Shown in pieces: positions 17,168-25,859 of a stretch of 64,000 nucleotides of DNA; position 1 is the stretch's first letter; the number at the start of each line of letters is the position of its first letter. The translations under genes and the position numbers were made by a program. Where the stretch lies: the NCBI GenBank assembly GCA_039045975.1, contig JBCCJA010000016.1, forward strand, positions 3,018-67,017, in the 5' to 3' direction. Source of the stretch: JBCCJA01 sp039045975 (lineage in GTDB: Bacteria; Planctomycetota; Planctomycetia; Planctomycetales; Planctomycetaceae). Under the pieces are notes generated by a model that did not search any database, was not told where the DNA came from, and was given only the letters and a program-made list of their open reading frames with translations.

Positions 17168-18544
17168 GTGACCGATCTGTCCGAAGACCGCCCGCCGCAC
17201 CCTCCCTCCGCGATGTCCTCGGCCTCCCCCGCAGCACGCCACTCGTCCGCCCGGGCCGGCATCGGCCCGTCGATCGCAGGCGGGCTTTTGCTGACCGTCC
17301 TGTTCTACGCGGCCATCCCGTACCTCCCGGCTTACCGGGACTTCGCGGAACGCTACTTCTGCGGGCACCCGCTCGAATACATCACGACCGTCGCGAGTTT
17401 CATCGCGATCGCGATGCTCGCCGGCCGCCGCTTCGGCCTCGGCCGCGAGCGTGAGGCCTGCCGCGTCGTGACCGCCGCCGCCCGCGAGGCGAGCGGCACC
17501 GACGCCCGCGGCATCGAACTCGTCGCCGACGTGCTCCGCGCCGTGCCGCCGCGGCTGAGGAACACGATCGCCGGCCGCCGTTTCGTCGACCTCGACGATT
17601 TCGTCCGCGGGTCGGACGCCGACGGCGCCGCCGAACACCTTCGCTACCTCGCCGAACTCGCTGCCGACCGCTCGCACGCCGCATTCGCCCCGCTGCGGAC
17701 GATCACCTGGGCCGTGCCGATCCTCGGCTTCCTCGGCACGGTGATGGGCATCACCGTCGCGATCGCGAACATCGACCCGAAACAGCTCGGCGACTCGGTC
17801 GGCGACGTCACCGGCGGTCTCGCCGTCGCGTTCGACACAACGGCTTTGGCACTCTGTTGGTCGCTGCTGCTCGTGTTCGCCAGCGCCGCGGTCGAGCGGG
17901 CCGAACGGGGACTGCTCGACGACGTCGAGGAAGCCGGACTGCTGCTCGCCGGGCGTCTATCGTCCGAAACGTCGAAAGACACGCCCGAGGCGATCGTCGC
18001 CGCCGGCGTCGAGGACCTCGTCGCCCGGCAGCTCGCGTTCTGGGACGAGACGTTCACGAAGCTCGGCCGCGAATGGACGACGGCGCTCGCCGACCAGCAC
18101 GACGCCCTCGCCGCGACACTCGCCGACGCGACCGACGACACGCTCACAACGCACCGCGACGCGCTCGCCTCCGCCCGGACCGACCTGATCGACCGCTTCG
18201 ACCGCAGCGTCGCGACGGCGTCGTCCGCGATCGACCGCGTCGTCGCCCGACAGGCCGCCGCCGAGCGGGCCCAGACCGAGCGGACCGAGCGACTGTGGGC
18301 CGAGGTCCGGCAGACGATCCGTCACGCCGGCGAACAGGTCATCGCCCACCAGCAGACCGTCGAACGGCAGTCGGCGTCGCTCGCGTCACTATTAGAAGCG
18401 GAGAAAGACCTCGCCCGGCTGCAGGGGCTGCTCGCCCAGAACCTCGAAGCCCTGCGGGCGTCTGACACGTACGAGCAGTCGCTGCACAGCCTGACCGCGG
18501 CCGCCCACCTGTTGACCGCGAAGGCCGGCCCGAAGGCCGCCTGA
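17168..18544 (+). CDS. MotA/TolQ/ExbB-type proton channel protein with long coiled-coil tail
   Basis: Inner-membrane subunit of a proton-motive-force-driven motor of the TolQ/ExbB/MotA class, 458 residues. Predicted spans are about residues 34-54, 70-87, 178-200 and 216-240. The last two contain the family signature PILGFLGTVMGIT and GLAVAFDTTALALCWSLLLVFA. Residues 245-458 form a long alanine- and charge-rich coiled coil, much longer than in TolQ or ExbB. Long tails occur in ZorA of Zorya defence systems, but the partners here differ. The GTG start at 17168 lacks a Shine-Dalgarno; an ATG at 17213 is an alternative. It is followed 34 bases later by the first TolR-like gene. Confidence 0.85.
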   Translation: MTDLSEDRPPHPPSAMSSASPAARHSSARAGIGPSIAGGLLLTVLFYAAIPYLPAYRDFAERYFCGHPLEYITTVASFIAIAMLAGRRFGLGREREACRVVTAAAREASGTDARGIELVADVLRAVPPRLRNTIAGRRFVDLDDFVRGSDADGAAEHLRYLAELAADRSHAAFAPLRTITWAVPILGFLGTVMGITVAIANIDPKQLGDSVGDVTGGLAVAFDTTALALCWSLLLVFASAAVERAERGLLDDVEEAGLLLAGRLSSETSKDTPEAIVAAGVEDLVARQLAFWDETFTKLGREWTTALADQHDALAATLADATDDTLTTHRDALASARTDLIDRFDRSVATASSAIDRVVARQAAAERAQTERTERLWAEVRQTIRHAGEQVIAHQQTVERQSASLASLLEAEKDLARLQGLLAQNLEALRASDTYEQSLHSLTAAAHLLTAKAGPKAA

Positions 18545-18578
18545 CGGACCCCGCCCCCGTCCCGCCCCCCGACGACCG

Positions 18579-20900
18579 ATGGCCCGCGCGTCCGCCCGCG
18601 ACGAACAGTCGGTCTCCCTGTTCCCGTTCCTCGCGGTGCTGCTGTGCGCGATGGGCGCGCTGATCGTGCTGCTGATCGTGCTCGCCCGGTCGATCCGAGA
18701 CGACGCGATCGCCGCCGCGAAACCGACCGCGTCCGGGCCCGAAGAGGTCGTCTCCGTCGGCGTCGACCCGACGCCGGAACCCTGGACCCTGCCCGAAGCG
18801 TTCGACCCGTACGAGCCGCTCGCGGGTCTCCCCGCCCACGACGAGATCCGGCCGTATCGGACGCCGCCGGGTCCCGTCGTCCGCTATGTCGACCCGCCGC
18901 CGGTCCCCGCTCCGGACGACCCGAACGACGCCCTGCGGGTGCGGCTGGCCTCGCTCCGTCAGAGCCTCGCCGCGGCCCGCACCTTACGCGACGAGTGGGC
19001 CGCGTCTCTGAAAGACGCGGGGCGAAAACTGCAGGCCGTTTCCGCGGAACGGGCGAAACTGGTCGCCGCGACGGAGAGGGCCGCCGCCAAGCGTGACGAA
19101 CTCGTCGCGGCCTCGCGGCGTGTCGCCGCGGAACGGGACCGCCTCGCGGCGGCGCTCACGAAGGCGGAAGAAGAGGTCGAAAACGCACCGCCACAGCCGC
19201 CCACGAAGTTCGAGGTCATCGCCCACAACGGCGTCGGCGGGGCGACCAAACGCCCGCTCCTGATCGAGTGCCGCCCCGACGGGCTCACGTTCCTCGCGGA
19301 GAACCTCACGCTGCGGGCCGGCGATCTCGACGGCTACACGCCCGACGCGAACCCGTTCGCCGCAGGGGTCGACGCCCTGATCGGCCACTGGACGGCCCGC
19401 GACGGCGAGCCCCCGCACGTCCTCTTGCTCGTCAGGCCGGGCGGCTCGGTCGCGTACTACACCGCGCGGCTGCTGCTGCAGGAGCGGAACGAAGGCGTCG
19501 GCTACGAGTTGCTTTCCGACGACGTCGAACTCGTGACGCCGGAGCGGGACGCAGAGGCCCGCGCGGTCCTGGAGCGGGCCGTCCGCTCCGTCCCGCGGCC
19601 GCTCGACGGCCTGTATGCCGTCATCGACCGGGCCCGCCGTCCGGTGCGGCTGCGTGAGGGCGCGACCGGCTTCGAAGCCGCCGACCTGTTCCAAGACCCG
19701 ACCCGCTCGAGCACCCTCGGACGCCGCGGCCCGACCGACTGGGTCGCACCGCCGGCCGACCTCGCACGCGGCGACTCGGCGCCGGGCCAACAACCGTTCG
19801 GGACGCAGGGCGGAACGGACGGCGGTGACCGTCTCGCCGCCGGGCCGAGCGGAAGCGGGTCCGGAGAATTTCGACGCGGACCGGGCTTCGGCCCGGCCGC
19901 CCCGGGCGAAGGCCCGGCCGGCTCGAACGGCGACCCACGTCGATCGGGATTCGGAGAGAACGCCTTCTCCCGGGAGCCCCAAGACAACGTGCTCTCGGGC
20001 AACGGCTCGTTCGACGCTTGGAGCCGGGCCGCGGCCGCGCGGACGTCGGCCAGAAACGGAAACGGAAACGAGACGCAAACCGGCGGAAACGGAAAGGCGT
20101 CGGGAGGCCGTCCGGGCGGCGGCCCTGGCTCGGCCTCCGACCCGCCGAACGGCGAAGCAAAACCGCGGAGCGGCGACTTCGAATTCGACGCGTTGACTGT
20201 CGGCACGGAGCCGCGGCCTCCGGAAGGAAACCCCGGCGGTGCCGCGGGCGGCGACGGCGGCACGGCCTCACGCGGGCCTGCCCCGACGGGCGCTCGTGTG
20301 CCGGCACGCGGGTCGGCCGAGAACCGCGATCCCGCCGACGGGACGACGCCCTCCGAATCCCGCATGACGGGCACTCCGTCGCCGCTCCGACAGGACAACC
20401 CGTTCCGCTCGGCGATGCCCGACGACGCCGACGCCGTCAGGGACGACGCCGCCAGACGCTTCCGCGACTCGGCCTCCGGGACGGCCCGGGCGAGCGGACC
20501 GACGATCTCGGGCGTGACGGCCGGCGGAGCCGCGACCCGCTGGGGCGCCGCGACCGCGCCCTCGGCGATCGGCCTCGAAAAACGCGTCGAAGTGACGGTC
20601 ACCGGGACCGCGATTACCGCCGGGGACAACCCGCCGGTCCCGCTGGCGGACGCGGGATCGCCCGACGACGTGTTCGCCACCTTGCTGGAGGCGGTCCGTC
20701 GCGAGACCGACACGTGGCGGACGCCGCCGACCGGCTTCCGTTGGTCGCCCGCCCTCGAAGTCTCCGCCGACGCCGCCGGCCGTCGCGCCGTCGCGTCGGT
20801 CCGCGACCGCTTCCAGGAGTTCGGCCTGCGGATGGTCCGCCCGCGGCCCGCGCGACGCGGCGCGGTCGCCGCCGACCCGCCCGCGAACGGGAGGCGGTGA
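18579..20900 (+). CDS. TolR-like single-span protein with long disordered linker (partner 1 of the TolQ-like channel)
   Basis: Protein of 773 residues, anchored by one N-terminal span (SVSLFPFLAVLLCAMGALIV, about residues 11-36). A coiled coil (about 115-200) follows, then a periplasmic beta/alpha domain (about 210-345) containing HVLLLVRPGGSVAYYTARL. Next is a Gly/Pro/Asn-rich linker of about 300 residues and a short C-terminal domain. The span lacks the acidic residue of ExbD/TolR. The domain around the RPGG segment resembles the end of the next gene (FWVYPDGFDAFAALQSFA), suggesting the two are diverged paralogs. Stop and next start are separated by one base, so they are probably co-translated. 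The function is unknown; a force-transducing envelope role is inferred from context. Confidence 0.8.
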   Translation: MARASARDEQSVSLFPFLAVLLCAMGALIVLLIVLARSIRDDAIAAAKPTASGPEEVVSVGVDPTPEPWTLPEAFDPYEPLAGLPAHDEIRPYRTPPGPVVRYVDPPPVPAPDDPNDALRVRLASLRQSLAAARTLRDEWAASLKDAGRKLQAVSAERAKLVAATERAAAKRDELVAASRRVAAERDRLAAALTKAEEEVENAPPQPPTKFEVIAHNGVGGATKRPLLIECRPDGLTFLAENLTLRAGDLDGYTPDANPFAAGVDALIGHWTARDGEPPHVLLLVRPGGSVAYYTARLLLQERNEGVGYELLSDDVELVTPERDAEARAVLERAVRSVPRPLDGLYAVIDRARRPVRLREGATGFEAADLFQDPTRSSTLGRRGPTDWVAPPADLARGDSAPGQQPFGTQGGTDGGDRLAAGPSGSGSGEFRRGPGFGPAAPGEGPAGSNGDPRRSGFGENAFSREPQDNVLSGNGSFDAWSRAAAARTSARNGNGNETQTGGNGKASGGRPGGGPGSASDPPNGEAKPRSGDFEFDALTVGTEPRPPEGNPGGAAGGDGGTASRGPAPTGARVPARGSAENRDPADGTTPSESRMTGTPSPLRQDNPFRSAMPDDADAVRDDAARRFRDSASGTARASGPTISGVTAGGAATRWGAATAPSAIGLEKRVEVTVTGTAITAGDNPPVPLADAGSPDDVFATLLEAVRRETDTWRTPPTGFRWSPALEVSADAAGRRAVASVRDRFQEFGLRMVRPRPARRGAVAADPPANGRR

Positions 20901-20901
20901 C

Positions 20902-22062
20902 ATGGCCCGACGCCGACAGGCCGACCCCGACTTCGGCTCCGACTCGTTCCTCGACATCGTCGCGAACATCGTCGGGATTCTGATCATCCTGATCGTGATC
21001 GTCGGCCTGCGGGTCGGACAGGTCGCGGTCGAGTCGCCGCCGGACGAGCAGCCCGAGACCCCGATCGTGATAGCCGAGGACGGCCCGGACGTCGCCCCGG
21101 TCGCGTTAATGCCGCTCCCGCCGCCCGCCCGGCCGCCGCGGGAACTGCTCTCGATCGCCCCCGACATCGAGCCCGAGGTCCGCGTCGTCGTCCGGCCGCT
21201 CAAACCGGTCATCAAACCTGAGGCCGACCCGCGGCTCGTCGACGAACTGGCACGACTGGAGCGTGAGGTCGCCGCGACCGGCTCCGCGGCGGTCGACCTC
21301 GAACGAGCCGTCGCTTCCGCCGAAGCCGACGCCGCCCGACAGGCCGAGATCGCCGCCGCCCTCCGCGAGGGCCTGCGACAGGCGGCGAGCACACTCGCGG
21401 CGGGCGATCGTGACCTGCGGACCGGGATTGCGGCGGCGGCCGGCCTGCGTGAAGACCTGCTCGACGCCTTGCGGCGGAAGTCGGCCGCCGGCGAACCGGC
21501 CGTCGAGCAGATCCGCCACGACCTCTCGCCCGCCGCCCGACGCGTCCGCGGCCCGGAGCTGCACTTTTTGGTCGCCGGCGGCTCGGTCGCCGAAGTGCCG
21601 CTCGAAGCGCTCGTCTCCGAGCTCCGCCCGACAGTGTCACGCCAGGTGAATTTCATCGTCCGCTCGGGACGCGGCACGGGCGAGGTCGGGCCGATCGGCG
21701 GGTTCCGGCTCCGCTATCTGGTGCGGACCGGCACCGGGGACGTCCTCGACAGCCTGCGGTCGTCGTCCGCGCCGGGCGCGATCCGCGTCGAGGTCGCCGG
21801 CTACAAGATCGTCCCCGACGCGTCGCTCCGCGGAGAAACGGTCGCGGAGGCGACCGACGCCGATTCCGCCTTCCGGCGGGCGCTCGACCTCGCGACGCCC
21901 GGCACCGCGATCACGTTCTGGGTCTACCCGGACGGCTTCGACGCCTTCGCGGCGCTGCAGAGCTTCGCCCACCGCGCCGGCTTCACTGTCGCTGGCCGGC
22001 CTCTGCCGGAGGGCGTGCCGATCACCGGTTCGCCGAACGGCAGCCGCTCGCTGGGGCGTTGA
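20902..22062 (+). CDS. TolR/ExbD-like single-span protein (partner 2 of the TolQ-like channel)
   Basis: Protein of 386 residues. A short cytoplasmic N-terminus leads into the span SFLDIVANIVGILIILIVIV (about residues 15-35). Asp18 is at its cytoplasmic edge, where ExbD/TolR and MotB carry their essential aspartate. A Pro-rich stretch, a coiled coil (about 110-190) and a C-terminal beta/alpha domain follow, containing GPELHFLVAGGSVAEVPL and ITFWVYPDGFDAFAALQSF. The ATG overlaps the ribosome binding context of the previous stop (GGGAGG, one-base gap). With the preceding genes this makes a TolQ-TolR-TolR-like arrangement. No OmpA-type peptidoglycan-binding motif is visible, which argues against a MotB or ZorB assignment. 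Confidence 0.8.
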   Translation: MARRRQADPDFGSDSFLDIVANIVGILIILIVIVGLRVGQVAVESPPDEQPETPIVIAEDGPDVAPVALMPLPPPARPPRELLSIAPDIEPEVRVVVRPLKPVIKPEADPRLVDELARLEREVAATGSAAVDLERAVASAEADAARQAEIAAALREGLRQAASTLAAGDRDLRTGIAAAAGLREDLLDALRRKSAAGEPAVEQIRHDLSPAARRVRGPELHFLVAGGSVAEVPLEALVSELRPTVSRQVNFIVRSGRGTGEVGPIGGFRLRYLVRTGTGDVLDSLRSSSAPGAIRVEVAGYKIVPDASLRGETVAEATDADSAFRRALDLATPGTAITFWVYPDGFDAFAALQSFAHRAGFTVAGRPLPEGVPITGSPNGSRSLGR

Positions 22063-22072
22063 CCGGCCGCGG

Positions 22073-22435
22073 TCATTCCGAGACGTATGCGATCATTACG
22101 TCGATATCGAGCGGCTGCGTCTGCAGCGGGCCGACCGCCTCCCCGAGCGCCGCGTAGTGGGGCTGCTCGGTGTGCGTGACCAACGCGTCGAGGTCGGGCC
22201 ACCGCTCGTAGAGCATGAAGTGGTTGCCGTTGTCCGGGTCGCGGTTGAGTTCGTACCGCAGGTTCCGCGGCTCGGCCCGCGTGCCGGCGATGCCGGGCGC
22301 GAACGCGTCGACGAAATCGTCCTCGCGTCCCGACTCGACGTAGAAATGCACCAGCATCGTGAACGGCCCGGTGTGGCCTTTGAGCTGGTCACGGATGAGC
22401 CCGATGAGCGGGGCTTCTTCGGTCGGGGCGGCCAT
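22073..22435 (-). CDS. Antibiotic-biosynthesis-monooxygenase-fold (YgiN-like) protein
   Basis: Small dimeric alpha+beta-barrel protein of 120 residues. Visible ABM-family features are PFTMLVHFYVESGREDDFVDAF at the N-terminal strand and helix, LRYELNRDPDNGNHFMLYERW in the middle, and a late HTEQPHYAAL helix. Members act as cofactor-light monooxygenases on quinone-like substrates or as heme-degrading enzymes; which of these applies cannot be read. The ATG at 22435 is preferred because upstream codons are proline/arginine-rich and non-conserved in look. It ends 10 bases from the convergent TolR-like gene. Confidence 0.8.
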   Translation of the reverse strand: MAAPTEEAPLIGLIRDQLKGHTGPFTMLVHFYVESGREDDFVDAFAPGIAGTRAEPRNLRYELNRDPDNGNHFMLYERWPDLDALVTHTEQPHYAALGEAVGPLQTQPLDIDVMIAYVSE

Positions 22436-22636
22436 GCGGGGGTCTCGCGGGGGACGGGGGTCGGGTGTCGGCAAAGTGACCCGCACCTGCGGCCGGCACA
22501 ACCGGAGCGAAACCACCCGGCGGCCGTCGTGCCGACCCGCTCACCCGACCCGCCGTCGCTTCCTGTTGACCGGCGACCGGCCCGACCGACAATTCATGAC
22601 TCAAACGTCGTCCCGCCGTTCGGCGAAATCTGTCTC

Positions 22637-23233
22637 ATGCGTGCCGCACTCGTCCCCGAATCCGGCGACCCGATCGAGCTCGGGCAAGACATCACGCTGA
22701 TCGGCCGCCGCAGCGACATCTGCGACCTGATCCTCGACGAGACCAGTATCTCGAAGATGCACTGCCTGCTGGTGAAGACCGAGGGCCTGCTCTACGTGCG
22801 TGACCTCGGCAGCACGAACGGCACGTCGGTCAACGGGCAGCGGATCACGCGCGGGGCGTTACTTCCGGGCGACAAGATCTCGTTCGCGAAGAAGATCTAC
22901 AAAGTTCATCTCGGCCCCGACGACCAGAGCATTCCCGAGTTCACCCGCGAGCACGCGGTCAAAGCGCACGAGTCGGCCCACGGCGAAATCCCGCCCGTCG
23001 AGCCCGCGCGACCGAAACGCAAGAAACCGGCGCCTTCCTCCGGCGAGGCGATCCCGGTAGTCGCCGAAGACCTCGAAGAGTTCGAGGACCTCGACCCGCT
23101 CGACGACGAGCTGCTCGACCTCGACGCCGACGACCCGGAAGAGACAACGTCGGCGAAGAAAGGGCGGAAGGCCTCGGGCGACCCGTTCCTGACTCCCGAC
23201 GAGGTCGACGAGTCTTACGAAGACCTGCGCTAG
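22637..23233 (+). CDS. FHA-domain protein with acidic C-terminal tail
   Basis: Phosphothreonine-binding protein of 198 residues. The FHA domain covers about residues 1-95, with the family motifs IGRRSDICDLIL, SISKMHCLL and VRDLGSTNGTSVNG in order. The tail from about residue 100 is first basic (RPKRKKP), then strongly acidic (EDLEEFEDLDPLDDELLDLD), likely disordered. It would dock onto a phosphorylated partner, but no Ser/Thr kinase is in the window, only PP2C phosphatases at 29771 and 53461. The ATG at 22637 starts just before the first FHA strand; a longer open frame upstream is rejected because it lacks FHA-like content. Confidence 0.85.
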   Translation: MRAALVPESGDPIELGQDITLIGRRSDICDLILDETSISKMHCLLVKTEGLLYVRDLGSTNGTSVNGQRITRGALLPGDKISFAKKIYKVHLGPDDQSIPEFTREHAVKAHESAHGEIPPVEPARPKRKKPAPSSGEAIPVVAEDLEEFEDLDPLDDELLDLDADDPEETTSAKKGRKASGDPFLTPDEVDESYEDLR

Positions 23234-23268
23234 GCGGCCGACGGGGCGGACCGCCGCACGGAGTCGGC

Positions 23269-24165
23269 TCAGGCAGCGACGCGGCTCTCGATCTCCGCGG
23301 CCGAACAGGCGACGACCGCGACGCCGAGCCTGTCTGCCGTCGCGACGAACGCCTCGCGATCGAGCACGATCGTCCGTTCGCTCTCGATCGCGAGTACGCG
23401 GCCGCCGGCGTCCTTGAGCGTCTGGAGCGTTTCGACCCCGACGGTCGGCACGTCGAACCGCCGGTCTTGGTGCGGCTTGGCGACCTTCACGACCGTGAAG
23501 CCGCCGCGGCGACAGAGGGCCCCGGCGCGGCGGATGTTCTCGTCGGTGCCCTCGATCGCCTCGACCGCGAGGACCGCCTTGTCACAGACCGCGACCGACT
23601 GTCCGACGTCGAGCCGGCCCATCTCGCGGGCCAAATGCCAGCCGAAGGCGATATCGCCCCACTCGGCCTTGGTCGGTTTCCGGCGGGTCAGCGGTCCTGC
23701 GGGCACGAGCAGCTCCGGGGCGAAATCGAGGGCCGATCCGAACGTCAGGCCGTCGCGGGCGAACTCGCGTATCACGGCCAAAAGCAGCGTGTCGTCTTTG
23801 CGGTTCTCACGGGCGTACGTGAACCACATGTGGACCGTCCGCCAGTCGGGCCACAGGCGGAACACGACGAGCGGGTCGAACAGCACCCGCTTGTGGATCT
23901 TGCCGGCCATCACGACCTGCGAGACTCCAGCGGCTTTGAACTGGCCGATCGCCGAACCGAGCTTCGCCAGGCCGACGCGGCCGAACCCGTCGCAGGCCGA
24001 CGCAAGGTCACGGTCGGCGTGCCCGCGGACTCCGAGCGCGTGCACGCGGTAACCGGCCCGGCGGGCCGCGGCGGCGAACGCCAGCGGGAACGTGCCCGCG
24101 CCCGCGAGCAGCCCGACGGGCCGGTCCTTAGGGGGCAGGGCGGGGGGCGGGTCGTCGAACGTCAT
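23269..24165 (-). CDS. lpxI: UDP-2,3-diacylglucosamine pyrophosphatase LpxI
   Basis: Lipid A pathway enzyme that hydrolyses UDP-2,3-diacylglucosamine to lipid X and UMP; it substitutes for LpxH in many bacteria. It has 298 residues, and the family length is about 270-280. The N-terminal GLLAGAGTFPLAFAAAARRAG and the central GLAKLGSAIGQFKAAGV and VMAGKIHKR segments, plus late EGTDENIRRAG and KVAKPHQDRRFDVPTVG, match LpxI. The ATG at 24165 is five bases after the lpxD stop codon, so the two are one operon and co-translated. The direct neighbourhood of lpxD strongly supports the call. Confidence 0.9.
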   Translation of the reverse strand: MTFDDPPPALPPKDRPVGLLAGAGTFPLAFAAAARRAGYRVHALGVRGHADRDLASACDGFGRVGLAKLGSAIGQFKAAGVSQVVMAGKIHKRVLFDPLVVFRLWPDWRTVHMWFTYARENRKDDTLLLAVIREFARDGLTFGSALDFAPELLVPAGPLTRRKPTKAEWGDIAFGWHLAREMGRLDVGQSVAVCDKAVLAVEAIEGTDENIRRAGALCRRGGFTVVKVAKPHQDRRFDVPTVGVETLQTLKDAGGRVLAIESERTIVLDREAFVATADRLGVAVVACSAAEIESRVAA

Positions 24166-24170
24166 CGGCG

Positions 24171-25268
24171 TCACGCGGCGACGCGGGGGTCGGCCGGGCC
24201 GTCGTCTTCGGTCGACTTCGCGGCGGCCAGTTCGGCTTTCAACTCGGCGACTTCCCTCGTCAGCCGTTTCACCTCGGCCCGCGTCTCGCCCGCCTTTTTC
24301 CAGTTGAAGATCACCTTCTTCATCTCGTCCATCGGGATCGCGGGCGTCCCGCCCCAGACCTCGCCGGCGGGCACGTCGCGGTGCACGCCCGACATCGACG
24401 CGACGACCGACTGCGCCCCCAACGTGACATGATCGGCGATCCCCGAGTGGCCGGCGATGACGGCGTAATCGCCCGTCGTGACCGACCCGGCCAGCCCGCA
24501 TTGGCCGACCAGGATGTTGTGCCGTCCGATGCGATCGTTGTGGGCGATCATCACCAGATTGTCGATTTTCGTGCCCTCGCCGATGACCGTTTCGCCGAAC
24601 ATCGCCCGGTCGACCGTCGTGCCGGCACCGATCTCGACGTCGGCTTCGATACGGACCGTGCCGAAGTGCGGCAGGCGTTCGTGACGCCCCTCTTTGAGTT
24701 CGTAGCCGAAGCCGTCGGCCCCGAGGACGGCGTTCGCGTGCACGACGACCCGGTCGCCCAGCGTCACGTCTTCGTACAGCACGACGCCGGGGTGCAGCAC
24801 GACGCCGTCGCCGATCACGCAGCCGGCCCCGACGACGACGCCGGGATAGATTTCGCAGCCGCGGCCGATCGTGACGTGCGGGCCGACCGTTGCCCGCGGA
24901 TGGATGTTCGTATCGGGCCCGATGACCGCCGTCGGATGCATCTCGGCGGCTTTGGAAACGCCGATCTCCCGCCGCGGACGTTGCGGACGCAGACGCGCCG
25001 CGAGCGTCGTGAACAGGCCCTTCGGATCGTCGGTGACCGCGAGGGGACGGCCGCAATCCTCCAGTTTTTCCGCGAGTTCGGCGTTCGTGACGACAGCGGC
25101 GAACTCGCGTTCGGTCAGCTTCGCGACCAGTTTCGCGTCTGAGAGCAGCGTCAGGTCGCCCGGCCCCGCTTCGCGACAGGTCGCCAAACCCGTGATTTCC
25201 ACGTCGCCCGGCCCCGAAAGGACGACGTCCAGGCCTTCGAGCAGGTCGGCGAGCTTGGTCGGCGTCAC
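24171..25268 (-). CDS. lpxD: UDP-3-O-(3-hydroxyacyl)glucosamine N-acyltransferase
   Basis: Third step of lipid A synthesis, adding the N-linked acyl chain from acyl-ACP. It has 365 residues. The N-terminal uridine-binding domain (about 1-110) is followed by a left-handed beta-helix of hexapeptide repeats (TVGPHVTIGRGCEIYPGVVV and on). The catalytic histidine lies in VMIAHNDRIGRHN. The final helix is charged and coiled-coil-like. The GTG at 25268, eight bases after GGAG, is chosen because upstream residues are arginine-rich and unlike the family. It is followed by lpxI. Together they show a lipid A-containing outer membrane. Confidence 0.93.
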   Translation of the reverse strand: MTPTKLADLLEGLDVVLSGPGDVEITGLATCREAGPGDLTLLSDAKLVAKLTEREFAAVVTNAELAEKLEDCGRPLAVTDDPKGLFTTLAARLRPQRPRREIGVSKAAEMHPTAVIGPDTNIHPRATVGPHVTIGRGCEIYPGVVVGAGCVIGDGVVLHPGVVLYEDVTLGDRVVVHANAVLGADGFGYELKEGRHERLPHFGTVRIEADVEIGAGTTVDRAMFGETVIGEGTKIDNLVMIAHNDRIGRHNILVGQCGLAGSVTTGDYAVIAGHSGIADHVTLGAQSVVASMSGVHRDVPAGEVWGGTPAIPMDEMKKVIFNWKKAGETRAEVKRLTREVAELKAELAAAKSTEDDGPADPRVAA

Positions 25269-25290
25269 GGTAAGGCTCCGTCTCGGGTCT

Positions 25291-25308
25291 GCGGGCCGGC
25301 GGGCCCGC
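25291..25308. other. GC hairpin in the lpxD leader
   Basis: GCGGGCC and GGCCCGC form a perfect 7-bp stem with a 4-base loop, 22 bases upstream of the lpxD start on the minus strand. It may influence initiation. No regulatory class is recognised. Confidence 0.25.
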
Positions 25309-25462
25309 CTGTCAGCGCGGGTTGTAAATCTGACACGACGAGGCCGGCAAGACGTCTCCGAGGCCCGGCGACCCTCGTGGGCCACCCGCCCCGTTCGCGA
25401 CGCGAAAACGAGACGACTAAACTTTCGATATCAGCTTCCCGTCACCAGCCGTCGTCCCCGTC

Positions 25463-25837
25463 ATGCTCCGAGTCCGAGGCGTCCGCGGCGCGATCACCGT
25501 CGAACGCGACGACCCGGGCGAAATCCTCGACGCGACGCGGGAACTGCTCGAAGCGGTCCTCGAACGCAACGGCATCGACGATTTCGAGACCGTCGTCTCG
25601 GCCGTTTTCACGACGACCCCCGACCTGACGAGCGTCTTCCCGGCCGAAGCGGCCCGCAAGATCGGCATGTCGCAGGTCCCGCTGCTCTGTGCCGCCGAGA
25701 TCGCCGTGCCCGGCGCGATGCCCCGCTGCGTCCGCGTCTTGTTGCACATCGAGACGGAGAGGCCGCGTTCCGAGATCGTGCACGTCTACCTGCGGGACGC
25801 GACGAAACTCCGCCCCGACGTCTGCAGCGCTCAGTAA
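25463..25837 (+). CDS. aroH: Chorismate mutase, AroH type
   Basis: Rearranges chorismate to prephenate, the substrate of TyrA encoded at 12036. It has 124 residues, typical of the trimeric Bacillus-type enzyme. Recognisable elements are VRGVRGAITV at the N-terminus, FTTTPDLTSVFPAEAAR, the active-site loop VPLLCAAEIAVPGAMPRCVRV, and the C-terminal VHVYLRDATKLRPD. No regulatory domain is fused. The ATG at 25463 begins directly at the first strand. The gene is divergent from lpxD and converges with the lipoprotein-like gene 22 bases away. Confidence 0.92.
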   Translation: MLRVRGVRGAITVERDDPGEILDATRELLEAVLERNGIDDFETVVSAVFTTTPDLTSVFPAEAARKIGMSQVPLLCAAEIAVPGAMPRCVRVLLHIETERPRSEIVHVYLRDATKLRPDVCSAQ

Positions 25838-25859
25838 GCGAACCACGGTGGGATCGACA

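Noticed and set aside
17168..22062. Zorya-type defence system
   Set aside because: The channel has a ZorA-like long tail, but there is no OmpA-type ZorB and no helicase or nuclease gene next to it.
22157..22636. Extended N-terminus of the FHA protein
   Set aside because: The extension lies antisense to the monooxygenase-fold gene and has no domain-like content; the FHA domain starts right after the ATG at 22637.
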